Shown: one piece after another, positions 35,707 through 46,095 of the stretch
Layout of the letters: every line of letters starts with the position of its first letter
Numbering within the stretch: position 1 is the stretch's first letter
NCBI GenBank assembly: GCA_030490835.1
Contig: CM059973.1
Span: 57,664,008-57,728,007, forward strand
From: Annona cherimola
Lineage: Eukaryota; Streptophyta; Magnoliopsida; Magnoliales; Annonaceae
Length of the DNA: 64,000 nt
Direction of reading: 5' to 3'
Made by a program: the position numbers and the translations under genes
The notes under the pieces: model-generated
Told to the model about the DNA's origin: nothing
The model's input: only the letters and a program-made list of their open reading frames with translations
Databases searched by the model: none

Positions 35707-37191
35707 GTTATTGCAATGCAAGAAGAGCTAAACCAATTCGAAAGGAACAATGTATGGCACTTAGTTCCTAGACCAAATAATCACACTATCATTGGTATCA
35801 AATGGGTATTTAGGAACAAACTAGATGAAAGCGGACTTGTAATTAGAAACAAAGCCAGATTAGTAGCCAAAGGGTATTCTCAAGAAGAAGGAATCGATTT
35901 TGAAGAATCATATGCACCCGTGGCTAGATTAGAAGCCATACGTATTCTACTAGCATTCGCTTCTTATATGAATTTCAAATTGTTCCAAATGGATGTAAAA
36001 AGTGCATTTTTGAATGGCTATTTGAATGAAGAAGTATATGTTGAACAACCCCCTGGTTTTGAAGAAATGAATCAATCAAAGTATGTTTATAAATTGACCA
36101 AAGCGCTATATGGATTAAAGCAAGCTCCAAGAGCTTGGTATGAAAGGTTGAACAAATTTTTGATTGATCATGAGTTTCTAAGAGGGAAAGTAGATACTAC
36201 TTTGTTCATCAAATACAAAAACAAAGATATTTTAATTGTACAGATTTATGTAGATGACATAATTTTCGGTGCTACTAACGAAAATCTTTGTCAAGAATTT
36301 TCTAAGATTATGCAGAGCGAATTCGAAATGAGCATGATGGGAGAATTAAATTTCTTCCTTGGACTGCAAATTAAGCAACAAAGTGAAGGGATATTCTTGA
36401 ACCAGTCCAAGTACGTCAAGGAAATGCTCAAGAAATTTGGATTGCAGAATAGCAAAGGGACAAACACTCCAATGAGCTCTACAATCAAGATCGACACGGA
36501 CGAAAATGGTAAAAGTATCGATCAAAAGCTTTATAGAAGCATGATAGGATCCTTGCTATATTTAACTGCTTCTAGACCCGATATCCTATTCAGTGTTTGT
36601 ATGTGCTCTAGATTTCAAGCATGTCCAAAAGAATCACATCTACTTGCTGTAAAAAGAATTTTTAAATATTTGGTAAAAACTACCAATCTTGGACTATGGT
36701 ATCCAAAGGGGTCAACCTTTGATCTAATCGGCTATTCGGATGTAGATTTTGCCGGATATAAGGTAGATAGAAAAAGTACCAGTGGAACTTGTCAGTTTCT
36801 TGGACATATGTTAGTTTCATGGTATTCAAGAAAACAAACAAGTGTTGCACTATCTACCGCGGAAACCGAATACATAGCCGCCGGTAGTTGTTGTGCCCAA
36901 TTACTTTGGATGAAACAACAATTGAAAGATTATGGTATTGATTATGTTGATATTCCTATTAGATGTGATAATACAAGTGCAATTTGTTTGACTAAAAATC
37001 CTGTACTGCATTCAAGAACCAAGCATATTGATGTGAGACACCATTTTATTCGTGAACATGTTGAAAATCATGATGTATGTTTAGAATATGTGAAAACAGA
37101 GGACCAAATTGCTGATATCCTTACCAAACCATTAGCCCAAGAATCATTTTATAAAATTAGGAATGATATGGGAATGATAGAGCTAAATTAG
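35707..37191 (+). CDS. pol: Pol: reverse transcriptase and RNase H
   Basis: The first ATG is 35716, giving 491 codons in the integrase frame. RT begins with I-K-W-V-F-R-N-K, carries [12 protein letters not shown] (first catalytic aspartate) and the Y-V-D-D active site at 36247-36258 (residues 178-181). RNase H follows, with [15 protein letters not shown] and R-C-D-N-T-S-A carrying its acidic residues, and the copia-specific K-H-I-D-V-R-H-H-F segment near the end. All key residues are present, and this is the longest unbroken gene of the element. The protein would copy the RNA to cDNA in the particle, but here it is cut off from gag and protease by upstream stops. Confidence 0.95.
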   Translation, partial: VIAMQEELNQFERNNVWHLVPRPNNHTIIGIKWVFRNKLDESGLVIRNKARLVAKGYSQEEGIDFEESYAPVARLEAIRILLAFASYMNFKLFQMDVKSAFLNGYLNEEVYVEQPPGFEEMNQSKYVYKLTKALYGLKQAPRAWYERLNKFLIDHEFLRGKVDTTLFIKYKNKDILIVQIYVDDIIFGATNENLCQEFSKIMQSEFEMSMMGELNFFLGLQIKQQSEGIFLNQSKYVKEMLKKFGLQNSKGTNTPMSSTIKIDTDENGKSIDQKLYRSMIGSLLYLTASRPDILFSVCMCSRFQACPKESHLLAVKRIFKYLVKTTNLGLWYPKGSTFDLIGYSDVDFAGYKVDRKSTSGTCQFLGHMLVSWYSRKQTSVALSTAETEYIAAGSCCAQLLWMKQQLKDYGIDYVDIPIRCDNTSAICLTKNPVLHSRTKHIDVRHHFIREHVENHDVCLEYVKTEDQIADILTKPLAQESFYKIRNDMGMIELN

Positions 37192-37574
37192 GAAAAATTA
37201 AATAAGAAAATTAAAATTGAAAAATGTCAAGTCGATGAGTCAAGTCGACTCCAAGGGCGTCAAGTCGACTCCACTTCAGAAGCGAAGTCGACTCCGCGCG
37301 CGACCGTCCGGATTCCCGCTCTCTTCCCTTTTTCTTTCTCCTCTCCCTTCTTTCTTCTTCATTTTCCCTCCAACCTCTCTTTTTCTTCTTCATTTTCTCT
37401 CCGGCGATTGCTTTTCTCTCCGGCGATAGCTTTTCTTTCCGGCAAGCCTCCTTCTTCCTATTTTCTCCGAATCTTCTGTCTCCGGCGATTCTTCTTCCCT
37501 CCGGCAAAGCCCTCCGTCTGGCGTTTCTCTCTCACTGTCATTCCCTCTCAAAATCCCTAAACTCCAAGCTCCAC
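37192..37574 (+). promoter_or_regulatory. ORF3 leader with LTR-like repeats and a pyrimidine-rich tract
   Basis: Three AAGTCGACTCC motifs (GTCGAC at 37244, 37264, 37288) of the kind that fill the LTR U3 are followed by CCGTCCGGATTCCC, which resembles the LTR text just before its TATA box. Then comes about 200 bp of CT-rich sequence with TCTCCGGCGAT repeats up to the ORF3 ATG at 37575, like a plant 5' UTR. There is no obvious TATA box. It may drive or help express ORF3 separately; that is an inference. Confidence 0.45.
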
Positions 37575-39170
37575 ATGGCACCAAAGAAAGCCGTATCAAA
37601 ACCATACCCCAAACGGGTTCCCACACAACCTTCATCTCACACAAAAGAAGTTCCTAGACGAACTAGGACTCCATCAAAAAGGGCTAGAGAGGAACCATCA
37701 ACTTCGACGGGTAGACGGGTTCGATTCTAAACCACTACTCAATCATCTGATCAAGCACCCAGGTCGGAAAGTCAACAACAAACCCAAACCTCACAGAGCA
37801 CTCAATCCGGGACAAGCAGAAGGGGCATTGCGGCTGGGAAAGCCCAAGTATTGAAGATGCCCACTACCTACTTCAAAACCGAGCTCCAACATAGCCATTT
37901 TTACAAATAATTCTACGAACGGAAGGTATTCATACCCAAGATTATAGATTTTAATTTCTTGAAAGAATATGAATCCGACATAGAAGATCTATTAGATTTT
38001 CAAGGATGGACCAATTTGCTAAAGGAAGACGAAAGGGTCTATCCAGATCTTACTCGAATGTTTTATTATCTATGGGATGAAGAATACTATGGAACCTTCG
38101 TCAAAGAAGTAGAAATAGATCTTGGAATCGGGATAATTGCAGGTCCGACTGAAGTAATGAGTCATTTAGGACACATACTTGGAGTCCCGTATGAGGATGA
38201 GCCTATTCCAGAAGACCTCACATTGGATCAAATGTATAATCAGCTCACCCGGAGCAACAAGTACCATCCGGGAATCAAATTCCTTCGGTACATGGATCTC
38301 TCACCCAGGCTACGAGTGCTCAGACTTCTCATTGCCCACTGCATCTACCCAAAGGGCGGTGGAAGAAACCAATTAAACCCACAAGAAGCGGGGATACTAT
38401 GGAAAGTGGCCAACAGGGTCAAGGTGAGCTTACCAAAATTATTTCTTGAAGCCTTGGCATCTAGAAAGGATAACCCACGAGAAGTCCTCCCTTATGGCAC
38501 GTGGATCACAAAGATTCTTGAATTCTTCAAAGTGGATATTGAAGGCGAGCCTTTCGAAGTGCTCAAATCCACAAATGCCATAAATAAAGCACTAATCCAA
38601 AGAATGAAGATCAATCTGCTTGAACTAAGGCATGAAGTTTCAGAAGAAGAGCGAGAAAACAATGCACAAGCTGAGGGGGAGCAACCTCCCACGGCACCAC
38701 CTTCTCAAGAGGAGCCAGCATCTCCCATATCGCACGGATCCTATTCTCCACAAGGATCTGCTGCACGTGAACAGGTGCCTCCAACCTCATCTGAGGAAGT
38801 CACTCTAAAAGATTTGAGAGATGAAATCGTTGCCGTCCGTGAAGAAATGGGTCACCAAGAAGACCGGATGACGAGTCTTGTGACCGAAGTGTTGGCGGCA
38901 ATCAATAATATGCATTCCCGACAAGATCGAATCGATCGGGAATTGCGTACCATCCGATATCATCTCGCCTCCGGCCGTCACAAGAAGCGACCCATGCCTG
39001 AACTTGATCCCTTCGAATCGGGTTCAGTTCATCGCGAGCCTTCTCCTGCACCCGTTTCCTCCTTCTACTCTTCCGCTCATGTCCGTCCCATCAAACAAAC
39101 TCAGTCTATCTATCCCATTTCCCAATTTCAATTTACCAAGTCTTTGGTAATTGACAAATTTTTTGAGTGA
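37575..39170 (+). pseudogene. ORF3, envelope-like / 'putative plant transposon protein'
   Basis: The ATG at 37575 opens a basic N-terminus (M-A-P-K-K-A). TAA at 37728 and TAA at 37908 break the frame, which then runs open as 403 codons (37959-39170). The central part has L-G-V-P-Y, L-R-Y-M-D-L-S-P-R-L-R-V-L and P-Y-G-T-W-I-T-K-I-L-E-F-F, matching the domain often annotated in plants as putative plant transposon protein and found after pol in Sireviruses. Residues about 280-335 of the open part are a charged coiled coil. I see no signal peptide or clear transmembrane segment, so an envelope role is unproven. The gene lies after pol in the same strand. A minus-strand relative in the old element (43889-42744) shares the start and core. 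Confidence 0.85.
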
Positions 39171-39175
39171 TTGAC

Positions 39176-39199
39176 AAAAAGGGGGAGAAAAGATAGGTT
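39176..39199 (+). other. Upstream polypurine tract copy
   Basis: A run AAAAAGGGGGAGAAAAG just after the ORF3 stop, about 330 bp before the PPT next to the LTR. Multiple PPTs are a Sirevirus trait. Confidence 0.75.
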
Positions 39200-39506
39200 T
39201 GAGTTTTCTTTTTGTTTGGGTTGGGTAATTTGTATAGGTCTCATTTTTGTTTTACATTGTATTTTGAAACTTGATACATATATGAAAGTTGTGTTATGCT
39301 TGCAATGATTAATATGTTTGAATGATATGAATGATATGAAAGTAATGCTTTGTCATGAATATATTTTTTTCTATGATAATGGTTTGAAAAGCTCTGAACT
39401 ATATGTTTGAAAGTACCTAGGACAATGCTCTGTCTTTCAAAAAATATATATGAACATGATTAATGTTTTGAAAGGTATCAACTCAAATGTAGTTTTGTCG
39501 ATCATC

Positions 39507-39520
39507 AAAAAGGGGGAGAT
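39507..39520 (+). other. Polypurine tract next to the 3' LTR
   Basis: AAAAAGGGGGAGAT directly abuts the TGTTGG start of the 3' LTR; it primes plus-strand DNA synthesis in such elements. Confidence 0.9.
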
Positions 39521-41131
39521 TGTTGGAAACAATGTTCAAAACAAAACAAATTGACCAAAGCATAAGTTTTGATGATTAAACAAAGACTAATTTGAGTATA
39601 TAAAGTGTACTAATGAGTTTGCCAAGTGTTTAAGGAAAACAAAGAAGTCAAGTCGATTACCAAGTCGACTTGGACTTCGACTTGGGGTGAAGTCGATACC
39701 TAAGTCGACTTCACAAGCGACTTCAAATGGCAAAAGGTGGATAACATTGAAAATAGAAAACAAGCAAGTGAAGTCGCAGGCCAAGTCGACTCCAGGTGCG
39801 ACTTAGGAAACCAAGTTACAGACGAAGTCGACTCCAGCATCGACTTCAAGCATCCAGAGTTGAAAAAGTGGAAACGGACATGACGAAGTCGCAGGCGAAG
39901 TCGACTCCAGGTGCGACTTGGGCGAAGTCGCAGACGAGGTCGACTCCAACTTCGGCTTGAGGAGTTCAGACTTGAAGATTGATGTTTCAAGCTTATTCCA
40001 AGGATCCATTTGGACTTTATCAAATCCAAATAAGATGCAAAGTTCATTCTCAAAAAGCAACTGAAGTTTCTTGAAGATCAAAAGCTAAGATTCATATTCA
40101 AAGTTCAAATCAAGTCTATCAAGTCCAAAGCTGATCTTCAAGCTTATTCCAAATGAAGCAATACCCAAGTCATGAAGACCAATTTTACAAAGATCAAGCC
40201 AGTTCAAGAAGATCAAGGTGTTCTTGCAAAAGACCACGACAAGTCGCAACCCAAGTCGACTCAAGGATCGACTTGAGTTGAAGACTGAAGGCCAAGATGA
40301 CCCAGACTCGGACTTGGAAATCTGAAGAACTGGAGTCGCACACGAGGTCGACTCCAGGTGCGACTTGGAAGCCAAGTCCCAGGCCAAGTCGACTCCATAT
40401 GCGACTTGGGTCGCAACGGTCGAAATTTATTCGAACGTTGGCGCATTAAATGCGCGCCACCTACCCTCTAACGTTCGGATTCCCTCCAAAATTATAAATA
40501 GCATTCATGGTGGACGAGGGAAGTAGCTGAGAATCATTAAGTGTGCTTAACTACTACATTCAAGAGCTCAAAAGAGATCAAGCCACTCAAAGAAGAAGAA
40601 CTCTACTTCAAACAGCAAGAGCTTCATTTCAGAATCTTCAAAGCCAACTCTTCAAGTTCTTCTCTGCGCCTAATTGTTGCTACACATCTGTAAAGTGTAG
40701 ATTTCTTTGTTGTTTCATTTATTTATGATTGAACTTGATCTAGTTTGAGGAACTAGGATCAAGTGTATGCTAAGTAGTGTGTGATTGGAGTGAGACTCAT
40801 CACCTACTTGAGCAGTGTGTTATATGCCCCCTAGAGCTAGAATCTAGAAGAGAGCAGTGGCTCTAATTGTATTGAGAGAATACAATAGTGGAACCCAAGT
40901 CACAAGGAGTGTGAGCTTGGAAGAGTGGAGTAGGGAGGTTGCCCGAACCACTATAAAAATCTTGTGTGTTTGATTTATTTATCTGCTCTCTACATTATAT
41001 TGCTTTCCATTTCGATTCTTCATTAAGGGGACTGGATTAATCCGGGGTTAAGTTTCTGTTTAAGTTATAAATTTTTAAATACCCAATTCACCCCTCCCCT
41101 CTTGGGTTTTGCCATTAACTCGGGACCTACA
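39521..41131 (+). repeat. 3' LTR of the intact Sirevirus
   Basis: 1611 bp, the same length as the 5' LTR, offset 8877. By eye there are about 13 substitutions and no indels. It is followed by the CTAAA duplication (41132-41136). Confidence 0.97.
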
Positions 41132-41234
41132 CTAAAGATACTATGGCAATGCAGATGTAGTGGAGGATGAGATGAAGAGTGAGAAAATTAGTCGGAGGCC
41201 CTAGAGGCCTATGGGGAATGGGATGCATGTGAAG

Positions 41235-42738
41235 TGATAACTCTATAAAAATAGAGTTATTAAGACTTATTTTGCACTTATTTTGAATGTTAGTTCAAAA
41301 GAAACATGTAAGTTTGTATAGGTTTTGTATTAATTTTCATCATTTCTGCATTTCATGCATAGGTTGTGGATTTCATGCATTTTCAGTAGAATCTAGTGTA
41401 AATCATCTCATTCAAGGTATTTTAAGATTCGCTTGATCAGTTAAGAATGCAATCATTTGTCTTTATCTTTTATTGTAGGAAAAGGAAGGTAATTACACAT
41501 GGATTCATTGCTAAAGTTATGGATGAAGAGAACAGAGTTGCGTTGAAAGAAAAAGATAATTTTCAAGACAGAAAGTTGGTGCTCTAGTGCCAAAATCTAG
41601 CACCCTGGTGCCACTAATCGCCATTCTAGAATTCTCTAAACAGACAGCTTCCAGCTCATGTTCCAAACAAGTGGCGCCTCGGTGCCAGACCCTGCACATG
41701 CAAAATCTCACACATGTCTCGCTCCAAATGCAAGAAGTTATAAATGCCTCTTTTAGGGTTTCAAAAAAAGAACTTAGAGGGCGCATGGCTACAAAGAAAG
41801 GAGAAGAAAAATCTAGGCTTTAAAGTAAGAAGAGAAGATTAAGAGGCGATCAAGTAATCAACTATAGATCCATTGAGTTTCACACTTTTTCTTTTTTCTC
41901 TTCTAATATTTGTCATTCTCCTCCCCTAGGATGTTTGTAAATTTGATGTTGAAAAGATTTAATATTGTGTTTTTTGGCTAAATCTCATTGTGGTGTGAGA
42001 TACAAATGATTTGATGTTATAGACTATGTTATTTGGTTTCTTTGATCTTGAATAATAAAATAGTTGTATTGTAGCTTTTGTTCCATGAGATTACTCTTAT
42101 ATATCATACTTTATGTGTTTACATGCTTTTCAATCTTGTGGATTAATTGAATATTTAGATGCATACTTGGAAAAGTGGGATTCGAATGAAATCTATATCT
42201 AAGGCATAGGTTTTCAGCCCTTGTTTATGTTGGATGTTAATATGGATAGGTATACAGCTATTAATCTTATATAATCTTGATTAAGTTATGTGGTTATTAG
42301 CAATATTTTACTTAGGTACATGAGAACATAGCAAATACTAAAATAGGGTTAGGTTAGTATGTGTTGAAAGATATATATGAATATAAATAAACCTAGATTA
42401 GTAATCTCTGCATAACTAACTTAGAAAGGAACCTAATTTAACATATCTATGAGTCAACAAATTCATACACCCATTTATCTCATCCATCCCAAAGCAATCT
42501 CTCTAGCAACTATCCCATCTTCGACTATCTTCTGTTTAGTTTAGTTAAGTATAATTGAATTCCTTAAACACAAATTCTATGTAATTGCCAATTCATTTAA
42601 GATAATTGAATTTTAAGGTGCTAATCCATTTAAATCAATCCTCATGGGAGTGATAATCTACTCACTCTTTATTACTTGATTGACATGTATACTTGCATTA
42701 AAACGAACATTTTAATTAAACATATACGCAGCTCCTCA
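41235..42738 (+). mobile_element. Solo LTR, TGATAACTC type (duplication TGAAG)
   Basis: 1504 bp starting TGATAACTCTATAAAAATAG and ending CTCCTCA, flanked by TGAAG at 41230-41234 and 42739-42743. Host ORF3 sequence of the old Sirevirus lies on both sides. The start and the distal CTTGCATTAAAACGAACA phrase suggest a Ty3/gypsy (Tat/Athila-like) LTR; that lineage is a guess. It encodes nothing. Confidence 0.8.
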
Positions 42739-42743
42739 TGAAG

Positions 42744-43889
42744 AAGGTGAAGCATGCATGGAATATGCATGAAGCTGGGGTGGAGGAGATGATGGATGAT
42801 GGGGCGAAGAAGCTTGAGGCTCCCCCTCAGCAGGTGTTATTTCCAATTGTGGTACACCTCCCATTCTTGCTCATAGTTGAGCTTCTCTAAAAGTTTCAAT
42901 ATTAATATTCATTCTTGTCAAAAGAACTTTTCTATTGCATTGATAGGTTTCAAAACTTCAAAAGGACCTCCTTAAAGATCTACTCCACAGTGTTCAAGAA
43001 TTCTTGTGATCCAACTACCATAAGGGAGAACTCCTCTTGGATTTTTTTCCTAACCACTAAAGCATCGAAAAGCAATCGTGGTAAGAAAATGTGGCTCCTG
43101 TTTACTAATTGCCAAATAATAGTTGCCTGATTAGGATTAGTGGCATTTCTCCCTTCACCTTTGGAAAAAATGTAGTGAGGCACCAATAACCTTATGACTC
43201 TGATTTGCGGGGGCATATTTATGTAGTATAAAAATTTCGTCCCCTCTCCGTATTTATTGCTCCAAGTCAACTCATTATATATCATGGGCAAGGTAAGTTC
43301 CTCTAGGAGCCTGTCTCTATCATGTGGATTTTCTTGTGCAACTTCCACTTTGTTTTCTCTTAGCTTAATTTTAACACTCTTAACAAATGTAGAAAAATTG
43401 TCTTGACTCTAAGTATAATAGAACTATTGGGTTAGATTGGGATATATTCTACTTTCTTCTTTTAATAGCCTTGTCCAACCTTGAAAATCCAATAATTTCT
43501 CAATGCTAAACTCGTAGTCCCTAAAAAATTCAAAGTCTATGATCTTTAGTGAAAAATCTTTCTTTCATAAAAATGATTATAGAATCTCCTCTGTTGTTGA
43601 GGGGTCATAAAATAATTGGGCATTTTTCTCACTTTGGCCTTTATAATGCACGTACGCTTCTTGCCAATTCTAATCTCATTCTCACTACTCGAAGAGTTTT
43701 CATTAGAAAGTTTGAGATTTGATTACCTTCTTGAAAACGGACTCTACACCTAGTGAAGGTGGTAGCTTCGTCTCGTAGGCGCTTGGAGGGAGTCCTTTGC
43801 TTCCTTCGAACATCTTCTTGAGTATTGCATTGTGAAGGTCTTGATATCGAAAGCTTTAAAGTTTTGCTTGCCACCTTTTTAGGTGCCAC
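42744..43889 (-). pseudogene. Old Sirevirus ORF3, N-terminal and central part
   Basis: The minus-strand ATG at 43889 opens M-A-P-K-K-V-A-S-K, then R-T-P-S-K-R and R-V-R-F, the same order as ORF3 of the intact element at 37575. After frame breaks, 43348-42980 reads as the conserved core: L-T-L-P-M-I-Y-N-E-L-T, I-R-V-I-R-L-L-V-P-H-Y-I, then N-A-T-N-P-N-Q-A. Upstream (43890-44161) is a pyrimidine-rich leader on the minus strand, as in the intact copy. It is clearly older, with many stops and shifts. The C-terminal part is on the far side of two later insertions. Confidence 0.8.
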
Positions 43890-44166
43890 GTTGCGAATGG
43901 AATGGAAATAGGGGTATATGCAAAGGATTTAAGATGAGTGTGAGGTACATTTATGAAATTACGAATTGGTGCTTGGAAAATGATTTTAGAGATCTAGAAA
44001 GGGATTTCAAATGTTTGGGAGAAAAAGAAGTGAAGAGAAGGAGAGAAGCTCAATGTCCAAATAGCCAAATTTTCACGCATATGAGGTTGAATTCGAACCC
44101 TAAAAGTCGGGTCCAAAGTCTTAAATGGAATTTCTACATATATTCTCTCCCCAAAACATATCAATT

Positions 44167-45803
44167 TTTTAAAATTCAAGGCAAATTAAGCACAATCCAT
44201 GTTTTGATGATTAACAACTCAATTTGAGAAATAATTAAGTACTAATGAGGTTGCTAAGTGTTTTCAAAGGTTTAAAAATCCAAGATTCAAAAGATAGCAG
44301 GTCAAGTCGCAACCCCAAGTCAACTCCAGAATCGACTTCAAATGCATTAAATTCAACAGAGCTGAAAATGGGACTCGGAGACAGGTGAAGTCGCAGTCGA
44401 AGTCGACTCCGTTTGCGACTTAGGTGAAGTTGCAAACCCAAGTCGACTCCATATACGACTTGGGTATGACCTTATTGAAGAATTCGAGATCTCAGAGTCA
44501 AGTCGCTTTCCAAGTTAACTCCGGCATGCGACTTAGGTGAAGTCACATCTCAAGTCGACCTGAGTGTGTGACTTGGGCAAAGTCGAAGTCCAAGTCGACC
44601 CAAACTTGTGACTCAAGCTTGTGGCCACTCCTTAATGATCCAGAAACATTATAATGAAGATTGGACAACAAGATAAAGAAAAACAATCATTATGAAACAA
44701 GGCCACATGAAAGAACTTCTCAAGAGAAGAGTATATTGCTTAGTTTTAAGAAAAACAATGCATATCAAGGACATTTAATGAAGAACAAGAGAAGAAAAGG
44801 AAATATACAAAATTAAGATCACTTGCTAGACCTCAAAGTTCCAAGATAATCAAATGGTTGATGGAGTCACATCTGATGTCGACTCCACTTGCGACTTGAG
44901 TCAAGTCCAAAACCAAGTCGACCTAAAGCTGGAACTTGAAAGTGGAAGCCGAAGACCGAAGTCGCACCCAAAGTCGACTCCAGTCTGCTACTTGAGTGAA
45001 GTCGCAACCGAAGTCGACTTCACCCTGCGACTTGGGCGAAGTCGCATGCCAAGTCGACTCCAAATGCGACTTGGTTTGCAATGGTCGGAAAAATAAACGT
45101 TGACGCATTTAATGCATGCCACCTACCACTAAATGTTCGGATTTACTTCCCATTATATAAGGAGCATCAAGGGAACGTGAATGCAGTTGGAAAAACATTG
45201 AATGAGCTCACCTTCTGCTTTCTCTTGCATTTAAGTTGATCTACAACGATTTTGAAGAAGAATTATACTTGAAATCTGCTGAAAGCTGCCTTGCTTAATC
45301 ATCTACTGCTTCTACAAGTTCTTCTAAGTGTTGAAAACTGCTACACGAATCTATAAAGTGTAGATCTTTTCATTTATTGATTACTTATTTTTCCCACTTG
45401 GTTTGATATTGGAGATCGAAACCAAGTGAAGGCAAAGTAGTGAGCGATTGGAGTGAAACTCATCACCTACTTGTGCTGACATTGTACAAGCCCCCTAGAG
45501 CTGGAATCTAGAAGAGAGCTATTGCTCTAAGTAGTATTGAAATACAATAGTGGAACCCAAGCCACGACGGGTGTGTACTTGGAAGAGTGGAGTAGGGGAG
45601 GTTGCCCAAACCACTATAAATCTTCGTCTCTTGGAGTGGCTTAATTGTTTGTATTTTATTACTTCATTTTTCTCCATCTTTCTGATTGTTTCATTGAGGG
45701 GATTAATTCCACAAAAGGGAAAATTTCTGTTTAAGAAAAGAATTTTAAAATACCCAATTCACCCTTCACCTCTTGGGTAATTGTCATAAACTCGGGACCA
45801 ACA
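44167..45803 (+). mobile_element. Sirevirus-type LTR in opposite orientation (probable solo LTR, CAATT)
   Basis: On the plus strand it parallels the intact LTR throughout: TTTTGATGATTAACAACTC near the start, AAGTCGACTCC/GCGACTTGGG repeats (44280-45080), TATATAAGGAGC near 45154, CTAGAGCTGGAATCTAGAAG, and the end CTCGGGACCAACA at 45803. The 5' end is degraded (TTTTTAAAATTC instead of TGTTGGAAA). CAATT at 44162-44166 and 45804-45808 is the likely duplication. Flanks on both sides are the old minus-strand Sirevirus. Confidence 0.8.
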
Positions 45804-45808
45804 CAATT

Positions 45809-46095
45809 GTCCCATAAACATTCAAAAGCATATATTTAACATGAACAACAAGTTTCAACAGATTAACAAAATTATCAACATTTCAAGCATCAATGTCAAT
45901 CATTCTCATTTCTTTTCTAATTTTATAAAATGATTCTATATTTAGAGGTTTAGTAAATATATTTGTAGTTTAATCTTCAATTTTGACATATTCAAAACTA
46001 ATACATGATTTTAAACATATTTTCTAATGAAATGGTATCTAACATTTATACGTTTGGTCCTAAAACATAGTATTGGATTCTTAGTTAAGCAAATG
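45809..46095 (-). pseudogene. Old Sirevirus RNase H C-terminus
   Basis: Read on the minus strand with frame changes, it parallels the last ~75 residues of the intact RNase H: N-P-I-L near the start, a V-R-Y-H-F-I-type phrase, then F-I-K-L-E-K at the end. It joins the ORF3 leader once the LTR at 44167-45803 is removed, which supports one continuous old element. Confidence 0.65.

Larger units (their letters stand above)
30644..41131 (+). mobile_element. Complete Sirevirus-type Ty1/copia retrotransposon (10,488 bp)
   Basis: Two 1611-bp LTRs (TGTTGGAAAC start, CA end) enclose PBS, gag, protease, integrase, RT/RNase H, a leader, ORF3 and PPT. The 5-bp duplication CTAAA lies at 30639-30643 and 41132-41136. 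Integrase before RT defines copia; an extra envelope-like gene after pol and duplicated A5G5-type PPTs define the Sirevirus (SIRE1/Maximus) group. By eye the LTRs differ at about 13 of 1611 sites, mostly transitions, which implies a recent insertion (order 0.3 million years if a rate near 1.3e-8 per site per year applies). The genes carry several stops and one frame change, so the copy is not autonomous. Confidence 0.97.
27115..46095 (-). mobile_element. Old minus-strand Sirevirus, fragmented by later insertions
   Basis: Removing the later insertions leaves pieces in the order of a minus-strand Sirevirus 3' half: RNase H end (46095-45809), ORF3 5' leader and N-terminus (44161-42744), ORF3 middle (41234-41137), ORF3 C-terminus (30638 to about 30500), 3' non-coding and PPT (about 29910) and 3' LTR (29907-27115, left end truncated). 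Insertions inside it are 28039-29604, 30644-41131, 41235-42738 and 44167-45803, each with matching 5-bp duplications (the last one tentative). The upstream pol, gag and 5' LTR are not visible; the RNase H is itself broken by another LTR at 46096. Confidence 0.8.

Noticed and set aside
43883..44227. 114-codon plus-strand frame
   Set aside because: It lies antisense to the ORF3 leader of the old Sirevirus and crosses into an LTR; it shows no domain.
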